NCBI GenBank assembly: GCA_902617285.1
Contig: CACMVZ010000004.1
Location: 1-64,000 of the forward strand
DNA length: 64,000 bases
Direction: 5' to 3'
Source of the DNA: an uncultured Bacteroidota bacterium
GTDB taxonomy: Bacteria; Bacteroidota; Bacteroidia; Flavobacteriales; Flavobacteriaceae
The notes beneath the pieces were generated by a model. The model saw only the letters and a program-made list of their open reading frames with translations. It had not been told where the DNA came from and ran no database searches. Below are positions 27,185-36,542 of the stretch, piece after piece; the first letter of the stretch is position 1; each line of letters begins with the position of its first letter. Position numbers and translations under genes: made by a program.

Positions 27185-27514
27185 ATGAAAGAAACAGAAA
27201 TAACAATTAAAGTAAAATTAGATCAAAATAATATTCCAGAAGAAATAACTTGGTCTGCACCTGATGGTGGAATGAAGGATCAGCTATCAAAAGCAATATT
27301 TCTTTCATTCTGGGATAGCAAACAAAAAGAAACTTTAAAAATGGATCTATGGACAAAAGAAATGCCAATTGATGAAATGAAAGCTTTTATGCTTCAGACA
27401 ATTCAATCAATGAATCAGACTATTTCAAAAGCAATAGGTAATGAAGATTTAATAAAAATTATTGATGAATTTTCTCAAAAATTTGAGAGTAAAATAAACC
27501 AAGACACTAAATAG
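27185..27514 (+). CDS. gldC: Gliding motility protein GldC
   Basis: A 109-residue cytoplasmic protein without signal or membrane segments, clearly of the GldC family: the N terminus TEITIKVKLDQNNIPEEITWSA and the segment DLWTKEMPIDEMKAFMLQTI are family hallmarks. In Flavobacterium johnsoniae GldC is reported to improve gliding rather than to be indispensable, and it is encoded beside GldB. Here it stands alone between nadE and engB on the opposite strand, and no other gliding or type IX secretion gene occurs in the window. Its role in this organism is therefore open; it may have a motility-independent job. It overlaps the engB end by 8 bases. Confidence 0.92.
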   Translation: MKETEITIKVKLDQNNIPEEITWSAPDGGMKDQLSKAIFLSFWDSKQKETLKMDLWTKEMPIDEMKAFMLQTIQSMNQTISKAIGNEDLIKIIDEFSQKFESKINQDTK

Positions 27515-28109
27515 AATATTTTTTAATTGATTGATTTACAAACTCCAATATTTCATTTACACCTTTATTATTAATTGCTGAAGTAACAAAAGTATCAGGA
27601 AGAGCCTCCCAATAACTTAGTAGTGAATCTTTATAAAGTTTAGTTTTTTTACTTACCAAATCTGATTTAATTTTATCTGATTTAGTAAAAACAATAACAA
27701 ACGGACACATCATACTATTAAGGTATTTCATGAATTCAAGATCAACCTTTTGAAGGTCATGTCTAATATCAATTAATAGAAAGGTAAATAGAAGTTGCTG
27801 TCTAGTTTTAAAATAACTTTCGTGAATTAATTTAATTTCTTTAATTATTTGTTTTGAAGCCTTTGCATATCCATATCCGGGTAGATCCACAAAATAAAAT
27901 TCTTCATTAATTTTAAAATGATTAATTAAAAGAGTCTTCCCAGGTTTAGAAGATGTTTTTGCAATTGATTTTCTATTTAGTAATGTGTTGATCAAAGAGG
28001 ACTTTCCAACATTGGACCTTCCTACAAGCGCGAATTCAGGTAAATTTCCTCTTGGACATTCACTAATTTTACTACTGCTTTTTTCAAATACTGACTTAAT
28101 AATTTTCAT
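27507..28109 (-). CDS. engB: Ribosome biogenesis GTPase EngB/YihA
   Basis: GTP-binding protein for 50S ribosomal subunit assembly, about 200 residues. G1 is GRSNVGKSS, G3 VDLPGYGYAK, G4 FTKSDK; the SKPGKTLLINHF segment is the switch region specific to EngB. The in-frame reading extends upstream to 28169, but the family begins with residues like KIIKSVFEKSS, and the longer version would run into the hydrolase gene, so I set the start at the ATG at 28109. It converges with gldC with an 8-base overlap and follows the hydrolase gene by 10 bases. Confidence 0.94.
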   Translation of the reverse strand: MKIIKSVFEKSSSKISECPRGNLPEFALVGRSNVGKSSLINTLLNRKSIAKTSSKPGKTLLINHFKINEEFYFVDLPGYGYAKASKQIIKEIKLIHESYFKTRQQLLFTFLLIDIRHDLQKVDLEFMKYLNSMMCPFVIVFTKSDKIKSDLVSKKTKLYKDSLLSYWEALPDTFVTSAINNKGVNEILEFVNQSIKKYSI

Positions 28110-28119
28110 AATCAAAAGA

Positions 28120-28887
28120 TTATAAGTTATTTTTAGAAAGCCAATCTTCCATAATTTTATTGAACTCATTAGGGTGTTCCATCATTGGAGCATGTCCACA
28201 TTTGTCTATCCAAGATAAATCTGAATTTGGAAGAAGTTTATTAAAATCTTCTGCAACATTAGGGGGCGTTACAGAATCTTGTTTACCCCATATAATTAAA
28301 GTCTTTGTCTTCATTTTTGGGAGATCTTTTGCCATATTATGTCTTATTGCACTTTTTGCAAGCGATAAAGTTCTTATTAATTTTTCTCTATCGTTAACAC
28401 TGGCATAGACATCCTCAACAATTTCTTTTGTTGCGATCTTTGGGTCATAAAAAACCTCCTCAGTTTTAGTTTTTATATATTCATAATTCCCCCTTTTTGG
28501 ATATCCATCACCAATCATAGACTTTTCATATAATCCTGAGCTACCAGTTATAATAAGTCCGCTTACAAGTTCAGGATAATCTCTTGCAAATAATAACGCT
28601 ACATGGCCTCCTAATGAATTACCTAATAAAACTACGTCTTTAAGGTTTTTATGCTGAATAAAATCAAAAACAAATTTTGAGAAAGTCGCAATATTTGTTT
28701 TTAATATGGGGGTAGAATCAACTGGAAGTTCAGGGATTATAACCTTATGTTTTAGACTGGGAAAAAAGTCATACACTCCTTTGAAATTACTTAGACCTCC
28801 CATAAGACCATGAAGAATTATAATTGGTCTTCCATCACCATTTTCAATGTAGTTAAAGCCACCTTCGTTAATTAATTCAGTCTCCAT
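28120..28887 (-). CDS. Alpha/beta-fold hydrolase
   Basis: A 255-residue alpha/beta hydrolase. The oxyanion region is ILHGLMGG near residue 25, the nucleophile elbow is GNSLGG (Ser91), the acid is in IIWGKQDSVTP and the histidine in CGHAPMMEHP, so the catalytic triad is intact. No signal peptide. The family covers esterases, haloalkane dehalogenases and C-C hydrolases, and the substrate is not recognisable. The gene is regularly found between engB and mraZ in flavobacteria, as I recall, which hints at an envelope-linked housekeeping role. It is divergent from mraZ and has a TAnnTTTG element 64 bases upstream. Confidence 0.85.
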   Translation of the reverse strand: METELINEGGFNYIENGDGRPIIILHGLMGGLSNFKGVYDFFPSLKHKVIIPELPVDSTPILKTNIATFSKFVFDFIQHKNLKDVVLLGNSLGGHVALLFARDYPELVSGLIITGSSGLYEKSMIGDGYPKRGNYEYIKTKTEEVFYDPKIATKEIVEDVYASVNDREKLIRTLSLAKSAIRHNMAKDLPKMKTKTLIIWGKQDSVTPPNVAEDFNKLLPNSDLSWIDKCGHAPMMEHPNEFNKIMEDWLSKNNL

Positions 28888-28951
28888 GGATAAATACTGT
28901 ATTTAAACTTTTCCAACTAAATAATTAATGAAAAAATTTAATGTTTAAGCA

Positions 28952-28959
28952 CAAATATA
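28952..28959 (-). promoter_or_regulatory. -7 promoter element for the alpha/beta hydrolase
   Basis: Minus-strand TATATTTG in the 217-base space between the hydrolase and mraZ. It would give a leader of about 58 bases. No -33 TTG in place. The rest of this space is A/T runs plus the MraZ boxes; no RNA gene is visible. Confidence 0.35.
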
Positions 28960-29041
28960 TACATAAAGAATAACCTTTTTTTTTTACATCTTAATTAATT
29001 GTAAATCAGATTAATAAATAAAAAAAAAATAAATTATCAAC

Positions 29042-29068
29042 AAAGTGGTAAAAAGTGGTAAAAAGTGG
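29042..29068 (+). promoter_or_regulatory. Triple MraZ box upstream of mraZ
   Basis: Three exact copies of AAAGTGG at 29042-29048, 29052-29058 and 29062-29068, each separated by TAA, giving a period of 10 bases, about one helical turn. This is the arrangement reported for the MraZ operator in other bacteria (repeated AAAGTGK or TGGG units). The boxes end 11 bases before the TAnnTTTG element, so they cover the -33 region, and MraZ bound there should block its own operon. Confidence 0.85.
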
Positions 29069-29079
29069 TAAAATAATTT

Positions 29080-29087
29080 TATATTTG
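29080..29087 (+). promoter_or_regulatory. -7 promoter element of the division and cell-wall cluster
   Basis: TATATTTG, full consensus. Predicted start near 29093, with a 12-base leader to the mraZ ATG at 29105. The -33 region has no TTG but is occupied by the last two MraZ boxes. Confidence 0.55.
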
Positions 29088-29104
29088 AGTCAATCAACCA
29101 ATTA

Positions 29105-29560
29105 ATGCAACACTTTGTTGGAACATATGAATGTAAAGCAGATGATAAAGGAAGAATAATGCTTCCTATGTCACTTAAAAAACAGCTATCCGATAAACTT
29201 AAAAATGGTTTTGTAATAAAAAGAGCTGTATTTAATCAGTGTTTAGAACTCTATCCTATAAAAGAATGGGATGGCTTAATGGAAAAAATAAATAAACTAA
29301 ACAGGTTTAATAAGAAAAATATCGATTTCATTCGAAGATTTACAGCTGGTGTTAGACAGATTGATATAGATATTTCTGGAAGAATTTTAATTCCTAAGGA
29401 TTTAATAAATCATGCAAAAATTAAAAAAGAAGTAGTTGTATCCTCTGCAGTAAATATTCTTGAAATATGGGATAAAACATATTATGAAAATGCTATTGAT
29501 GATGCAAAATTTGATTTTGGAAGTTTAGCAGAAGACGTAATGGGAGATAAAGATGAATAG
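29105..29560 (+). CDS. mraZ: Transcriptional regulator MraZ
   Basis: A 151-residue dimer-forming regulator of the division and cell-wall cluster, with two SpoVT/AbrB-like half-repeats: DDKGRIMLPMSLKKQL near residue 14 and DISGRILIPKDLINHA near residue 90. In E. coli MraZ represses its own operon; rings of subunits bind repeated boxes. Three matching boxes lie directly upstream here. It starts the plus-strand run of genes to 44376 and overlaps rsmH by 8 bases. Confidence 0.95.
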   Translation: MQHFVGTYECKADDKGRIMLPMSLKKQLSDKLKNGFVIKRAVFNQCLELYPIKEWDGLMEKINKLNRFNKKNIDFIRRFTAGVRQIDIDISGRILIPKDLINHAKIKKEVVVSSAVNILEIWDKTYYENAIDDAKFDFGSLAEDVMGDKDE

Positions 29561-30455
29561 TAAATATCATGTTCCGGTTTTATTGAAAGAGTCTATAAAT
29601 GGATTAAATATTTTACCTAATGGAGTATATGTTGATGCAACTTTTGGTGGTGGAAGTCATACTAAAGAGATTCTAAATCATCTTAACTCATCTGGAAAGG
29701 TTATAGCATTTGATCAAGATGCTGATGCAATTGAGAATCAAATTAATGATAACAGACTTAAGCTCATAAAATCAAACTTTAAATACTTAACTAACCACCT
29801 TAAATATCTTAAAATAAATAAAATAGATGGTCTTCTTGCTGATTTTGGAATTTCATCATATCAAATTGATACTCAAATACGAGGATTTTCTATAAGATTT
29901 GACTCAGATATTGATATGAGAATGAATAAGGATCAAAAAAAAGATGCAAAACAAATATTAAATAAGTACAGTAGTGATGACTTAAATCATATATTCAAAA
30001 ATTTTGGTGAGCTCAAAAATTACAAAAAAATTACACAAATAATTATAAGTCAAAGATCAAAACAAAAATTTGTCACAACTGGTGATCTAATAAGAATTTT
30101 AAAGCCAATATCCCCTTCAAAGAACAATAACAAGTTTCTAGCTAAAATTTTTCAAGCTATAAGAATTGAGGTTAACGATGAACTCTCAGTCATAAAAAAA
30201 CTACTTGAGGCTTCATCACAATTCTTAAATAAAGGGGGAAGGCTTGTGTGTATTTCATATCATTCTTTAGAAGACAGGCTAGTGAAAAGATATATTCAAA
30301 ATGGAAGCTTTAATCAACAAGTAGAAAGTGATATTTATGGAAATATAAAAACTTCTTTTAAGAAGATAGGTAAAATAGTTACACCATCTGAAGATGAATT
30401 AAATGAAAATAAAAGATCAAGAAGTGCAAAGCTTAGAATTGCTGAAAAAATATGA
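29553..30455 (+). CDS. rsmH: 16S rRNA (cytosine(1402)-N4)-methyltransferase
   Basis: SAM-dependent methyltransferase of 300 residues acting on C1402 in the 30S decoding centre. The N terminus YHVPVLLKESINGL and the SAM loop VDATFGGGSHTKEIL are typical; DFGISSYQID and ISYHSLEDRLVKR follow in the usual order. It is the second gene of the cluster, overlapping both mraZ (8 bases) and ftsL (4 bases), consistent with translational coupling. Confidence 0.96.
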   Translation: MNSKYHVPVLLKESINGLNILPNGVYVDATFGGGSHTKEILNHLNSSGKVIAFDQDADAIENQINDNRLKLIKSNFKYLTNHLKYLKINKIDGLLADFGISSYQIDTQIRGFSIRFDSDIDMRMNKDQKKDAKQILNKYSSDDLNHIFKNFGELKNYKKITQIIISQRSKQKFVTTGDLIRILKPISPSKNNNKFLAKIFQAIRIEVNDELSVIKKLLEASSQFLNKGGRLVCISYHSLEDRLVKRYIQNGSFNQQVESDIYGNIKTSFKKIGKIVTPSEDELNENKRSRSAKLRIAEKI

Positions 30456-30760
30456 AAAATTTTCTATCGTTTATAAATATTGATTTTCTAGCAGGTAAAG
30501 ACTCTAGAAAAAATTGGAGAATGTTAATGTTTATTTCTTTTTTAATTATGATGACTATTTACAGTAGTCACAGTGCCGATCAAAAGGTATTTAAAATATC
30601 TGAGTTAAATAAAGAGGTAAATAACTTAAACAATATATCAGTGTCAACTAAAATAGACTTAATGAATGTGAAAATGGAGTCTAAAGTAACTTCTAAATTG
30701 AATGAACAAGGTTTTTATCCTTCTAATAATCCACCAGTAAAAATTATCATAAGAGACTAG
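30452..30760 (+). CDS. ftsL: FtsL-like cell division protein
   Basis: A 102-residue single-pass membrane protein: a short cytoplasmic part with a conserved-looking FLAGKDSRKNWRMLMFIS, one membrane helix (about 26-42) and a periplasmic helix with coiled-coil character (about 45-90). Size, topology and position between rsmH and ftsI are those of FtsL, which pairs with FtsB/DivIC and activates FtsWI. Sequence identity in this family is very low, so the call leans on context. No DivIC gene lies in this window. Confidence 0.8.
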   Translation: MKNFLSFINIDFLAGKDSRKNWRMLMFISFLIMMTIYSSHSADQKVFKISELNKEVNNLNNISVSTKIDLMNVKMESKVTSKLNEQGFYPSNNPPVKIIIRD

Positions 30761-30761
30761 T

Positions 30762-32546
30762 ATGAAAAAATCTGATAAAAGAATTATTAATAGAATGAAT
30801 ATTGTTTTCTTCTTATTTCTTTTGTTTTCTTTTTTTGTAATTGGAAAAATATTCTACTTACAAAACACCCATGAACAAGATCCCTCTGTATTAATTGAAA
30901 CTATAAAAAATGTTGAAGTAGAGTCTTCAAGAGGAAATATCTATTCTGAAAATGGCGATTTAATAGTGTCAACTGTTACTATGTATGAGTTGAGATGGGA
31001 CTCAAAAATTCCAAGTCAAAATCTTTATAATTCAGGTTTAGATGACTTGTCAATTAATTTGTCAGATTTCTTCAACAAAGAAAAAGACTATTTCAAAGAT
31101 TATCTAAATAAGGCTAGAATTAACAATAATAGATATTTATTAATTGGAAAAAACCTGTCTATTACAGATGTCAATCTTATTAAATCTTTTCCAATTTTTA
31201 ATCAAGGTCTATATAAAGGGGGTTTAATAATTAATGAGAGTCATTCTAGACAAAGTCATCTAGGTAAAGTAGCTGAAAGAACTATTGGATATGAAAAAGT
31301 TGATAGATCTGGAAATTACATTAGAGTTGGTTTAGAAGGAGCATACTCTGAGTTTCTGTCTGGTAAAAGTGGATTAAGATTAATGCAAAAAATTGCTGAT
31401 GGACAATGGAAGCCAATGACTTCTTATTATGAAAGGGACCCTGTTCAAGGATATGATATTCATACAACTATAGATACTGAAATACAGGATGTTGTTCACC
31501 ATGAACTACTATATCAGTTAGAAAATTTTGAAGCCGATCATGGAACGATGATTGTGATGGAAACCAAAACAGGTAAAATTAAAGCTATATCTAATCTTGG
31601 AGTAAACAAAGATGGTAAATATTATGAAAGATTAAATTATGCAGTGGGTGAAAGTCACGAGCCAGGATCTACATTCAAACTAATGACCATGATTGCTGCT
31701 TTAGAGGATGGATTGATTAAACCCACTGATTCAGTTGATACAGAAAATGGGATCTTAAAGTTTTATAATAAATACGAAGTAAAAGATTCAAATGGAAGGG
31801 GTTATGGAAAGATTACAGCTGCAAAAGCATTTGAAGTATCCTCTAATACAGGAATAGTTAAGCTTATATATGATAAATATAAAGATAATCCTGAAAGGAT
31901 TGTTGACAGGCTTATTAATATGAAAATTGATAAAAAAATTGGAGTTGATATTCTAGGTGAAGGTGAGCCAAAGATTCCTCATCCATCAGATGATACTTGG
32001 AATGGAATATCTCTTCCGTGGATGGCCTTTGGTTATGGTGTTAGTTTAACACCTTTGCAACAACTTACTTTCTATAATGCTGTAGCTAATAATGGAGAAA
32101 TGGTTAAACCAAGTTTCATAAATAGTATTGGTTCAATTGGAGAAAAACCAATTTATAAAATAGATAGAGAGATTATTATGCCTTCAATTTCTTCAAGAGA
32201 AACACTAAAATCAGTTAAGAAGATGCTGCTAAATGTTGTTGAAAAGCCATGGGGAACTGCAAACAACATATATGATAAAGACCTAAAAATTGCTGGTAAA
32301 ACAGGAACAGCTCAAGTTGATTACACTAAAGATGAAACTCAATATATATCAAGTTTTGTTGGTTATTTTCCTGCAGATGACCCAAAGTACTCATCAATTG
32401 TTGTCATACATAAACCAAAAAAATCTGAAGGTTATTATGGTAATACTGTAGCTGCTCCAGTATTTAAAAAAGTAGCAAAAAAAATTATGAATAATATTCC
32501 AGTTGAGATTGAGATTAATACAAATAAACAAACTGAAGTATTTTGA
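30762..32546 (+). CDS. ftsI: Division-specific transpeptidase (class B PBP, FtsI)
   Basis: Septal peptidoglycan transpeptidase, 594 residues: one N-terminal membrane helix, a dimerisation domain (about 45-220) and the penicillin-binding domain. The active-site motifs are Ser303-x-x-Lys306 (STFK), Ser360-x-Asn362 (SSN) and Lys513-Thr-Gly (KTGTAQ). The protein ends about 80 residues after KTG; flavobacterial homologues that I remember are nearer 660 residues and carry a C-terminal PASTA-like extension, which is missing here. It starts 1 base after ftsL, and its TGA overlaps the TTG start of murE. Confidence 0.94.
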   Translation: MKKSDKRIINRMNIVFFLFLLFSFFVIGKIFYLQNTHEQDPSVLIETIKNVEVESSRGNIYSENGDLIVSTVTMYELRWDSKIPSQNLYNSGLDDLSINLSDFFNKEKDYFKDYLNKARINNNRYLLIGKNLSITDVNLIKSFPIFNQGLYKGGLIINESHSRQSHLGKVAERTIGYEKVDRSGNYIRVGLEGAYSEFLSGKSGLRLMQKIADGQWKPMTSYYERDPVQGYDIHTTIDTEIQDVVHHELLYQLENFEADHGTMIVMETKTGKIKAISNLGVNKDGKYYERLNYAVGESHEPGSTFKLMTMIAALEDGLIKPTDSVDTENGILKFYNKYEVKDSNGRGYGKITAAKAFEVSSNTGIVKLIYDKYKDNPERIVDRLINMKIDKKIGVDILGEGEPKIPHPSDDTWNGISLPWMAFGYGVSLTPLQQLTFYNAVANNGEMVKPSFINSIGSIGEKPIYKIDREIIMPSISSRETLKSVKKMLLNVVEKPWGTANNIYDKDLKIAGKTGTAQVDYTKDETQYISSFVGYFPADDPKYSSIVVIHKPKKSEGYYGNTVAAPVFKKVAKKIMNNIPVEIEINTNKQTEVF

Positions 32547-34000
32547 AAGAATTAAAAGAAATATTGTTTGGTGTAAATATTGATTCAGTTTATGGTGATA
32601 CAAACCTTAGTATCTCAGGAATTTCTTTTGATTCAAGACAGATTAAGCAAAATAATATATTTATTGCTATTAAAGGATATGATTTAGATGGCCATAATTA
32701 TATAGATCAATCAATAAATAATGGAGCAAAAGTAGTTGTCTGTGAAACGCTTCCCAAAAAAATTAATAAATATAAAATTGTATTTATTAAGGTTAAATGT
32801 TCAAAAACAGCTCTTTACATAATTTCTTCTAATTTATACGGTAATCCTTCTTCAAAAATAGACTTAATAGGAGTCACAGGAACTAACGGTAAAACTACTA
32901 TAACTTCACTGCTATGTAAGCTTTTCAATAATCAAGGAATTAAATCAGGTCTAATATCGACTATAAATATTGAATATGAGGAATTTACTGAAAATTCAAA
33001 AAACACGACTCCTGATCCTATTTTATTAAATCACCATCTAAATGAAATGGTAAAAAGGAACATCAAGATATGTTTCATTGAAGTTTCATCTCATGGAATT
33101 AAACAAAAAAGAGTTTTTGGTAAAGATTTTAAAGGAATTGTTTTTACAAATTTAACACATGATCATATTGACTACCATAAGACATTTAAAGATTATAGAG
33201 ATACTAAAAAAGAGGTTTTTGACACTCTTAATAAAAATTCATTTGCATTAATAAATAAAGATGATAAGAATGGGAAATTCATGATTCAAAATTCATCTGC
33301 AAGAGTTTATACATATTCAATTAAGTCTAAGTCAAATTTTTCATGCAGAATAGTTGAACAACAACTAAATGGAATGTTGCTAAATATTGATAATAGTGAA
33401 ATCTGGACAAAACTAATAGGTGAGTTTAATGCTTATAATGTGTTAGCAATTTATTCAGTTGGTAAAATTTATGAGATAGATTCACTAAATCTATTAACAA
33501 ATATCAGTGAGCTTAATAGCGTACAAGGAAGACTTCAATCATTTCTATCAAATAGAAATGTTACGGTAATAATTGATTATGCTCATACGCCAGATGCTGT
33601 TGAAAATGTATTATCTACAATTAATAAGATTAAAAAATCTAATCAAAACTTAATAACAGTAATTGGATGTGGGGGAGATAGAGATAAAGCTAAAAGGTCA
33701 ATGATTGGAAAGATATGTTCAGATCTGAGTTATAAAGTAATTTTCACATCTGATAATCCTAGATCAGAGAATCCAGAATCAATAATTAAAGATATAGTTT
33801 CAGGAGTGTCAAACTACAACAATAATAAAATTTTGATTGAGATTGAAAGGTTAAAGGCAATTGAAGAAGCCAAAAAAAATAGTGAAGATGGAGATATAGT
33901 TCTTATTGCAGGAAAAGGACATGAAGACTATCAAATATTGAAAAATAAAGTGATAAAGTTTGATGATTTTAAAATAGCCAAAAAAATTTTTAATAAGTAA
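32543..34000 (+). CDS. murE: UDP-MurNAc-tripeptide synthetase, meso-diaminopimelate adding
   Basis: Mur ligase of 485 residues adding the third stem-peptide residue. ATP loop [13 protein letters not shown], substrate motif TTPDP and the DNPR motif (404-407) are present; DNPR marks ligases that add meso-diaminopimelate, so the wall is the usual Gram-negative A1-gamma type. The start is TTG at 32543, inside the overlapping TTGA with the ftsI stop, so translation is probably coupled. mraY begins 2 bases after the stop. Confidence 0.96.
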   Translation: MKELKEILFGVNIDSVYGDTNLSISGISFDSRQIKQNNIFIAIKGYDLDGHNYIDQSINNGAKVVVCETLPKKINKYKIVFIKVKCSKTALYIISSNLYGNPSSKIDLIGVTGTNGKTTITSLLCKLFNNQGIKSGLISTINIEYEEFTENSKNTTPDPILLNHHLNEMVKRNIKICFIEVSSHGIKQKRVFGKDFKGIVFTNLTHDHIDYHKTFKDYRDTKKEVFDTLNKNSFALINKDDKNGKFMIQNSSARVYTYSIKSKSNFSCRIVEQQLNGMLLNIDNSEIWTKLIGEFNAYNVLAIYSVGKIYEIDSLNLLTNISELNSVQGRLQSFLSNRNVTVIIDYAHTPDAVENVLSTINKIKKSNQNLITVIGCGGDRDKAKRSMIGKICSDLSYKVIFTSDNPRSENPESIIKDIVSGVSNYNNNKILIEIERLKAIEEAKKNSEDGDIVLIAGKGHEDYQILKNKVIKFDDFKIAKKIFNK

Positions 34001-34002
34001 GT

Positions 34003-35214
34003 ATGTTATATTATCTATTTGAATTTCTTGAAGCTCAATATAACCTCCCTGGAGCAAGCCTATTTGATTATTTATCATTTAGGGCAGCCGTTTCAGTAAT
34101 TATTTCACTAATAATATCTGTTGTCTTTGGTAAAAGAATCATTGAGTATTTAAGAAAAAGACAAATAGGCGAGAATGTTAGAAAATTAGGTTTAATGGGA
34201 GAAGAAAAAAAATCTGGTACACCAACAATGGGTGGATTAATAATAATTATTGGAACTATAATCCCAGTACTATTAATGTCCAATCTTGAAAATATCTACA
34301 TAAAAATATTACTAATATCAACAATTATACTTGGAATTATAGGCTTTATTGATGACTACATAAAAGTCTTTAGGAAAGATAAAAAAGGTCTAAAGGGAAA
34401 ATTCAAAATTGCTGGACAAACTATTCTAGGAATTTTTGTTGGAATTATGCTATTGACAAGTAACGATATAACTATAGTTGAGTTTTCTTCTACAAGTGAT
34501 ATCAACAGTATTGAAAATTTTCAATCCAATGAGATAAAATCATTTAAAACAACTATTCCATTTTTTAAAAATAATGAGCTAGACTATGCCCTTATTTCTA
34601 ATGCTATTTTTAATAATGAAAATATGTTATGGTTAATTCTTATTCCAATAATAATATTTATCGTAACTGCAGTTTCAAATTCAAATAATCTTACAGATGG
34701 TCTTGATGGACTTTCAGCTGGAACTTCTGCAATTATCGTTTTTACTCTTGGAGTTTTTGCATGGACTTCCGGTAATATAATTTTTTCAGATTATTTGAAC
34801 ATCATGTATATACCTAGAGTAGGAGAAATTACAATCTTTATAGCTTCTCTTCTAGGATCTTTAGTTGGATTTCTTTGGTATAATACATATCCAGCTTCCA
34901 TTTTTATGGGTGATACAGGAAGTCTTACTGTTGGTGGATTAATTGCAGTTATTTCAATATTAATTAGAAAAGAATTGATGATTCCCCTTCTTTGTGGTGT
35001 ATTCTTAATTGAGGCTATTTCAGTCATTTTACAAGTAGGTTATTTTAAAATAACTAAAAAAAGATTAGGTCATGGTAAAAGGATTTTTCTTATGTCTCCA
35101 ATTCATCATCATTATCAAAAGGCAGGATATCACGAAAGTAAAATTGTTTCAAGATTTTGGATAATTGGAATTTTTTTAGCCCTATTGACAATATTAACAC
35201 TTAAGATTAGATGA
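34003..35214 (+). CDS. mraY: Phospho-N-acetylmuramoyl-pentapeptide transferase
   Basis: Polytopic inner-membrane enzyme, 403 residues, that makes lipid I from UDP-MurNAc-pentapeptide and undecaprenyl phosphate. Catalytic sequences: [10 protein letters not shown] (Asp pair), [27 protein letters not shown] and the loop SPIHHHYQ. About ten membrane segments. It has the longer loop (around residues 160-200, with [14 protein letters not shown]) that is normal for Bacteroidota and absent in E. coli MraY. Overlaps murD by 4 bases. Confidence 0.96.
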   Translation: MLYYLFEFLEAQYNLPGASLFDYLSFRAAVSVIISLIISVVFGKRIIEYLRKRQIGENVRKLGLMGEEKKSGTPTMGGLIIIIGTIIPVLLMSNLENIYIKILLISTIILGIIGFIDDYIKVFRKDKKGLKGKFKIAGQTILGIFVGIMLLTSNDITIVEFSSTSDINSIENFQSNEIKSFKTTIPFFKNNELDYALISNAIFNNENMLWLILIPIIIFIVTAVSNSNNLTDGLDGLSAGTSAIIVFTLGVFAWTSGNIIFSDYLNIMYIPRVGEITIFIASLLGSLVGFLWYNTYPASIFMGDTGSLTVGGLIAVISILIRKELMIPLLCGVFLIEAISVILQVGYFKITKKRLGHGKRIFLMSPIHHHYQKAGYHESKIVSRFWIIGIFLALLTILTLKIR

Positions 35215-36542
35215 TAAAAAATGTAACAATACTTGGTGCTAGAGAGAGCGGATTTGGGGCAGCAATGTTAGCTTCAAAAAAAGGTTATAATGTTTTTGTA
35301 TCAGATCTTAATAAAATAGATGATAATATAAAATTACTTTTTGAAGATAACTCAATTGAATATGAAGAAAATAAACATTCCATCGATAAAATTCAATCTT
35401 CAGATTTAATAATTAAAAGTCCTGGAATACCAAATTCAGCAGATATAATCATTAAAATCAAATCCCTGGAAATTCCTATAATCTCTGAAATTGAATTTGC
35501 AAGTACTAATTCAAATTCATTTAAAATATGTATAACTGGTACAAATGGGAAAACAACAACTACTAATCTAATTTATAATATTCTAAAAGCTGCAGGTCTT
35601 AGTGTAGGCATCGCAGGAAATGTTGGTGATAGTTTCTCCAAAATGTTGCTTTCAGGAGATAAAGATATATATGTACTAGAAATAAGTAGTTTTCAATTAG
35701 ATGATATCAAAGACTTTAAACCAAATATATCAGTGATTACAAATGTACTAGAAGATCATCTAGATAGGTATGATTTCAATTTTAGTAAGTACATAGATGC
35801 AAAAATGAAAATTATCTCAAATCAAAATAACTCTGATTATTTGATCTATAACTCTGATGACAAACAATTGGTTGATGCGTTAAATAATGAAAAGTCAACA
35901 GTAAATAGAATTTCATATGGTATTGAAAATCAAAACAAAAACTTAATAAATAATAAAAAAAATATTCTGTCAAACAAAAAAAAAACAATTATGATAAATA
36001 CAGAAGAACTTGCATTAAAAGGAAGACACAATTTGCTTAATGCTATGGCTGCATTAACAGTTTCAGATTTATTAAAAATTGAAAATGAAATAATAAGAGA
36101 AAGTCTATTAGGTTTTTCGGGACTTCCTCACAGATTGGAGAATTTTTTAAAAATACAAGGGGTTAATTATATAAATGACTCTAAAGCAACTAATGTAAAT
36201 GCAGCATATTTCGCTTTAGATTCAATGAATTCTCCAACTGTATGGATCGCAGGAGGAGTAGATAAAGGAAATGACTATTCTGAATTATTACCAATTGTTA
36301 GAGAAAAAGTTAAGGCAATAATATGTTTAGGAATTGATAATTCAAAATTGTTAGAGACATTTAAGCCAATATCTGAAATAATTGTAGAAACTGAGTCAAT
36401 AGATGAAGCAGTTAAGATTGCAAGTAAAATTGCTGAAAAAAAGGATAATGTTCTTCTATCTCCAGCATGTGCAAGTTTTGATTTATTTGAAAGTTATGAG
36501 GATAGGGGAAACCAATTTAAGCAAGCAGTAAGAAATTTATAA
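35211..36542 (+). CDS. murD: UDP-MurNAc-L-alanine--D-glutamate ligase
   Basis: Cytoplasmic Mur ligase, 443 residues, adding D-glutamate. N-terminal Rossmann-like domain with [17 protein letters not shown] loop [23 protein letters not shown] in the centre, and [15 protein letters not shown] plus [18 protein letters not shown] in the C-terminal domain, all diagnostic for MurD. The start overlaps the mraY stop (ATGA), and the stop is directly followed by the ftsW ATG. Confidence 0.96.
   Translation: MIKNVTILGARESGFGAAMLASKKGYNVFVSDLNKIDDNIKLLFEDNSIEYEENKHSIDKIQSSDLIIKSPGIPNSADIIIKIKSLEIPIISEIEFASTNSNSFKICITGTNGKTTTTNLIYNILKAAGLSVGIAGNVGDSFSKMLLSGDKDIYVLEISSFQLDDIKDFKPNISVITNVLEDHLDRYDFNFSKYIDAKMKIISNQNNSDYLIYNSDDKQLVDALNNEKSTVNRISYGIENQNKNLINNKKNILSNKKKTIMINTEELALKGRHNLLNAMAALTVSDLLKIENEIIRESLLGFSGLPHRLENFLKIQGVNYINDSKATNVNAAYFALDSMNSPTVWIAGGVDKGNDYSELLPIVREKVKAIICLGIDNSKLLETFKPISEIIVETESIDEAVKIASKIAEKKDNVLLSPACASFDLFESYEDRGNQFKQAVRNL

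Noticed and set aside
28970-29041. Runs of T and A before the MraZ boxes as a terminator
   Set aside because: There is no stem next to the runs, and the region lies between divergent genes where no terminator is needed.
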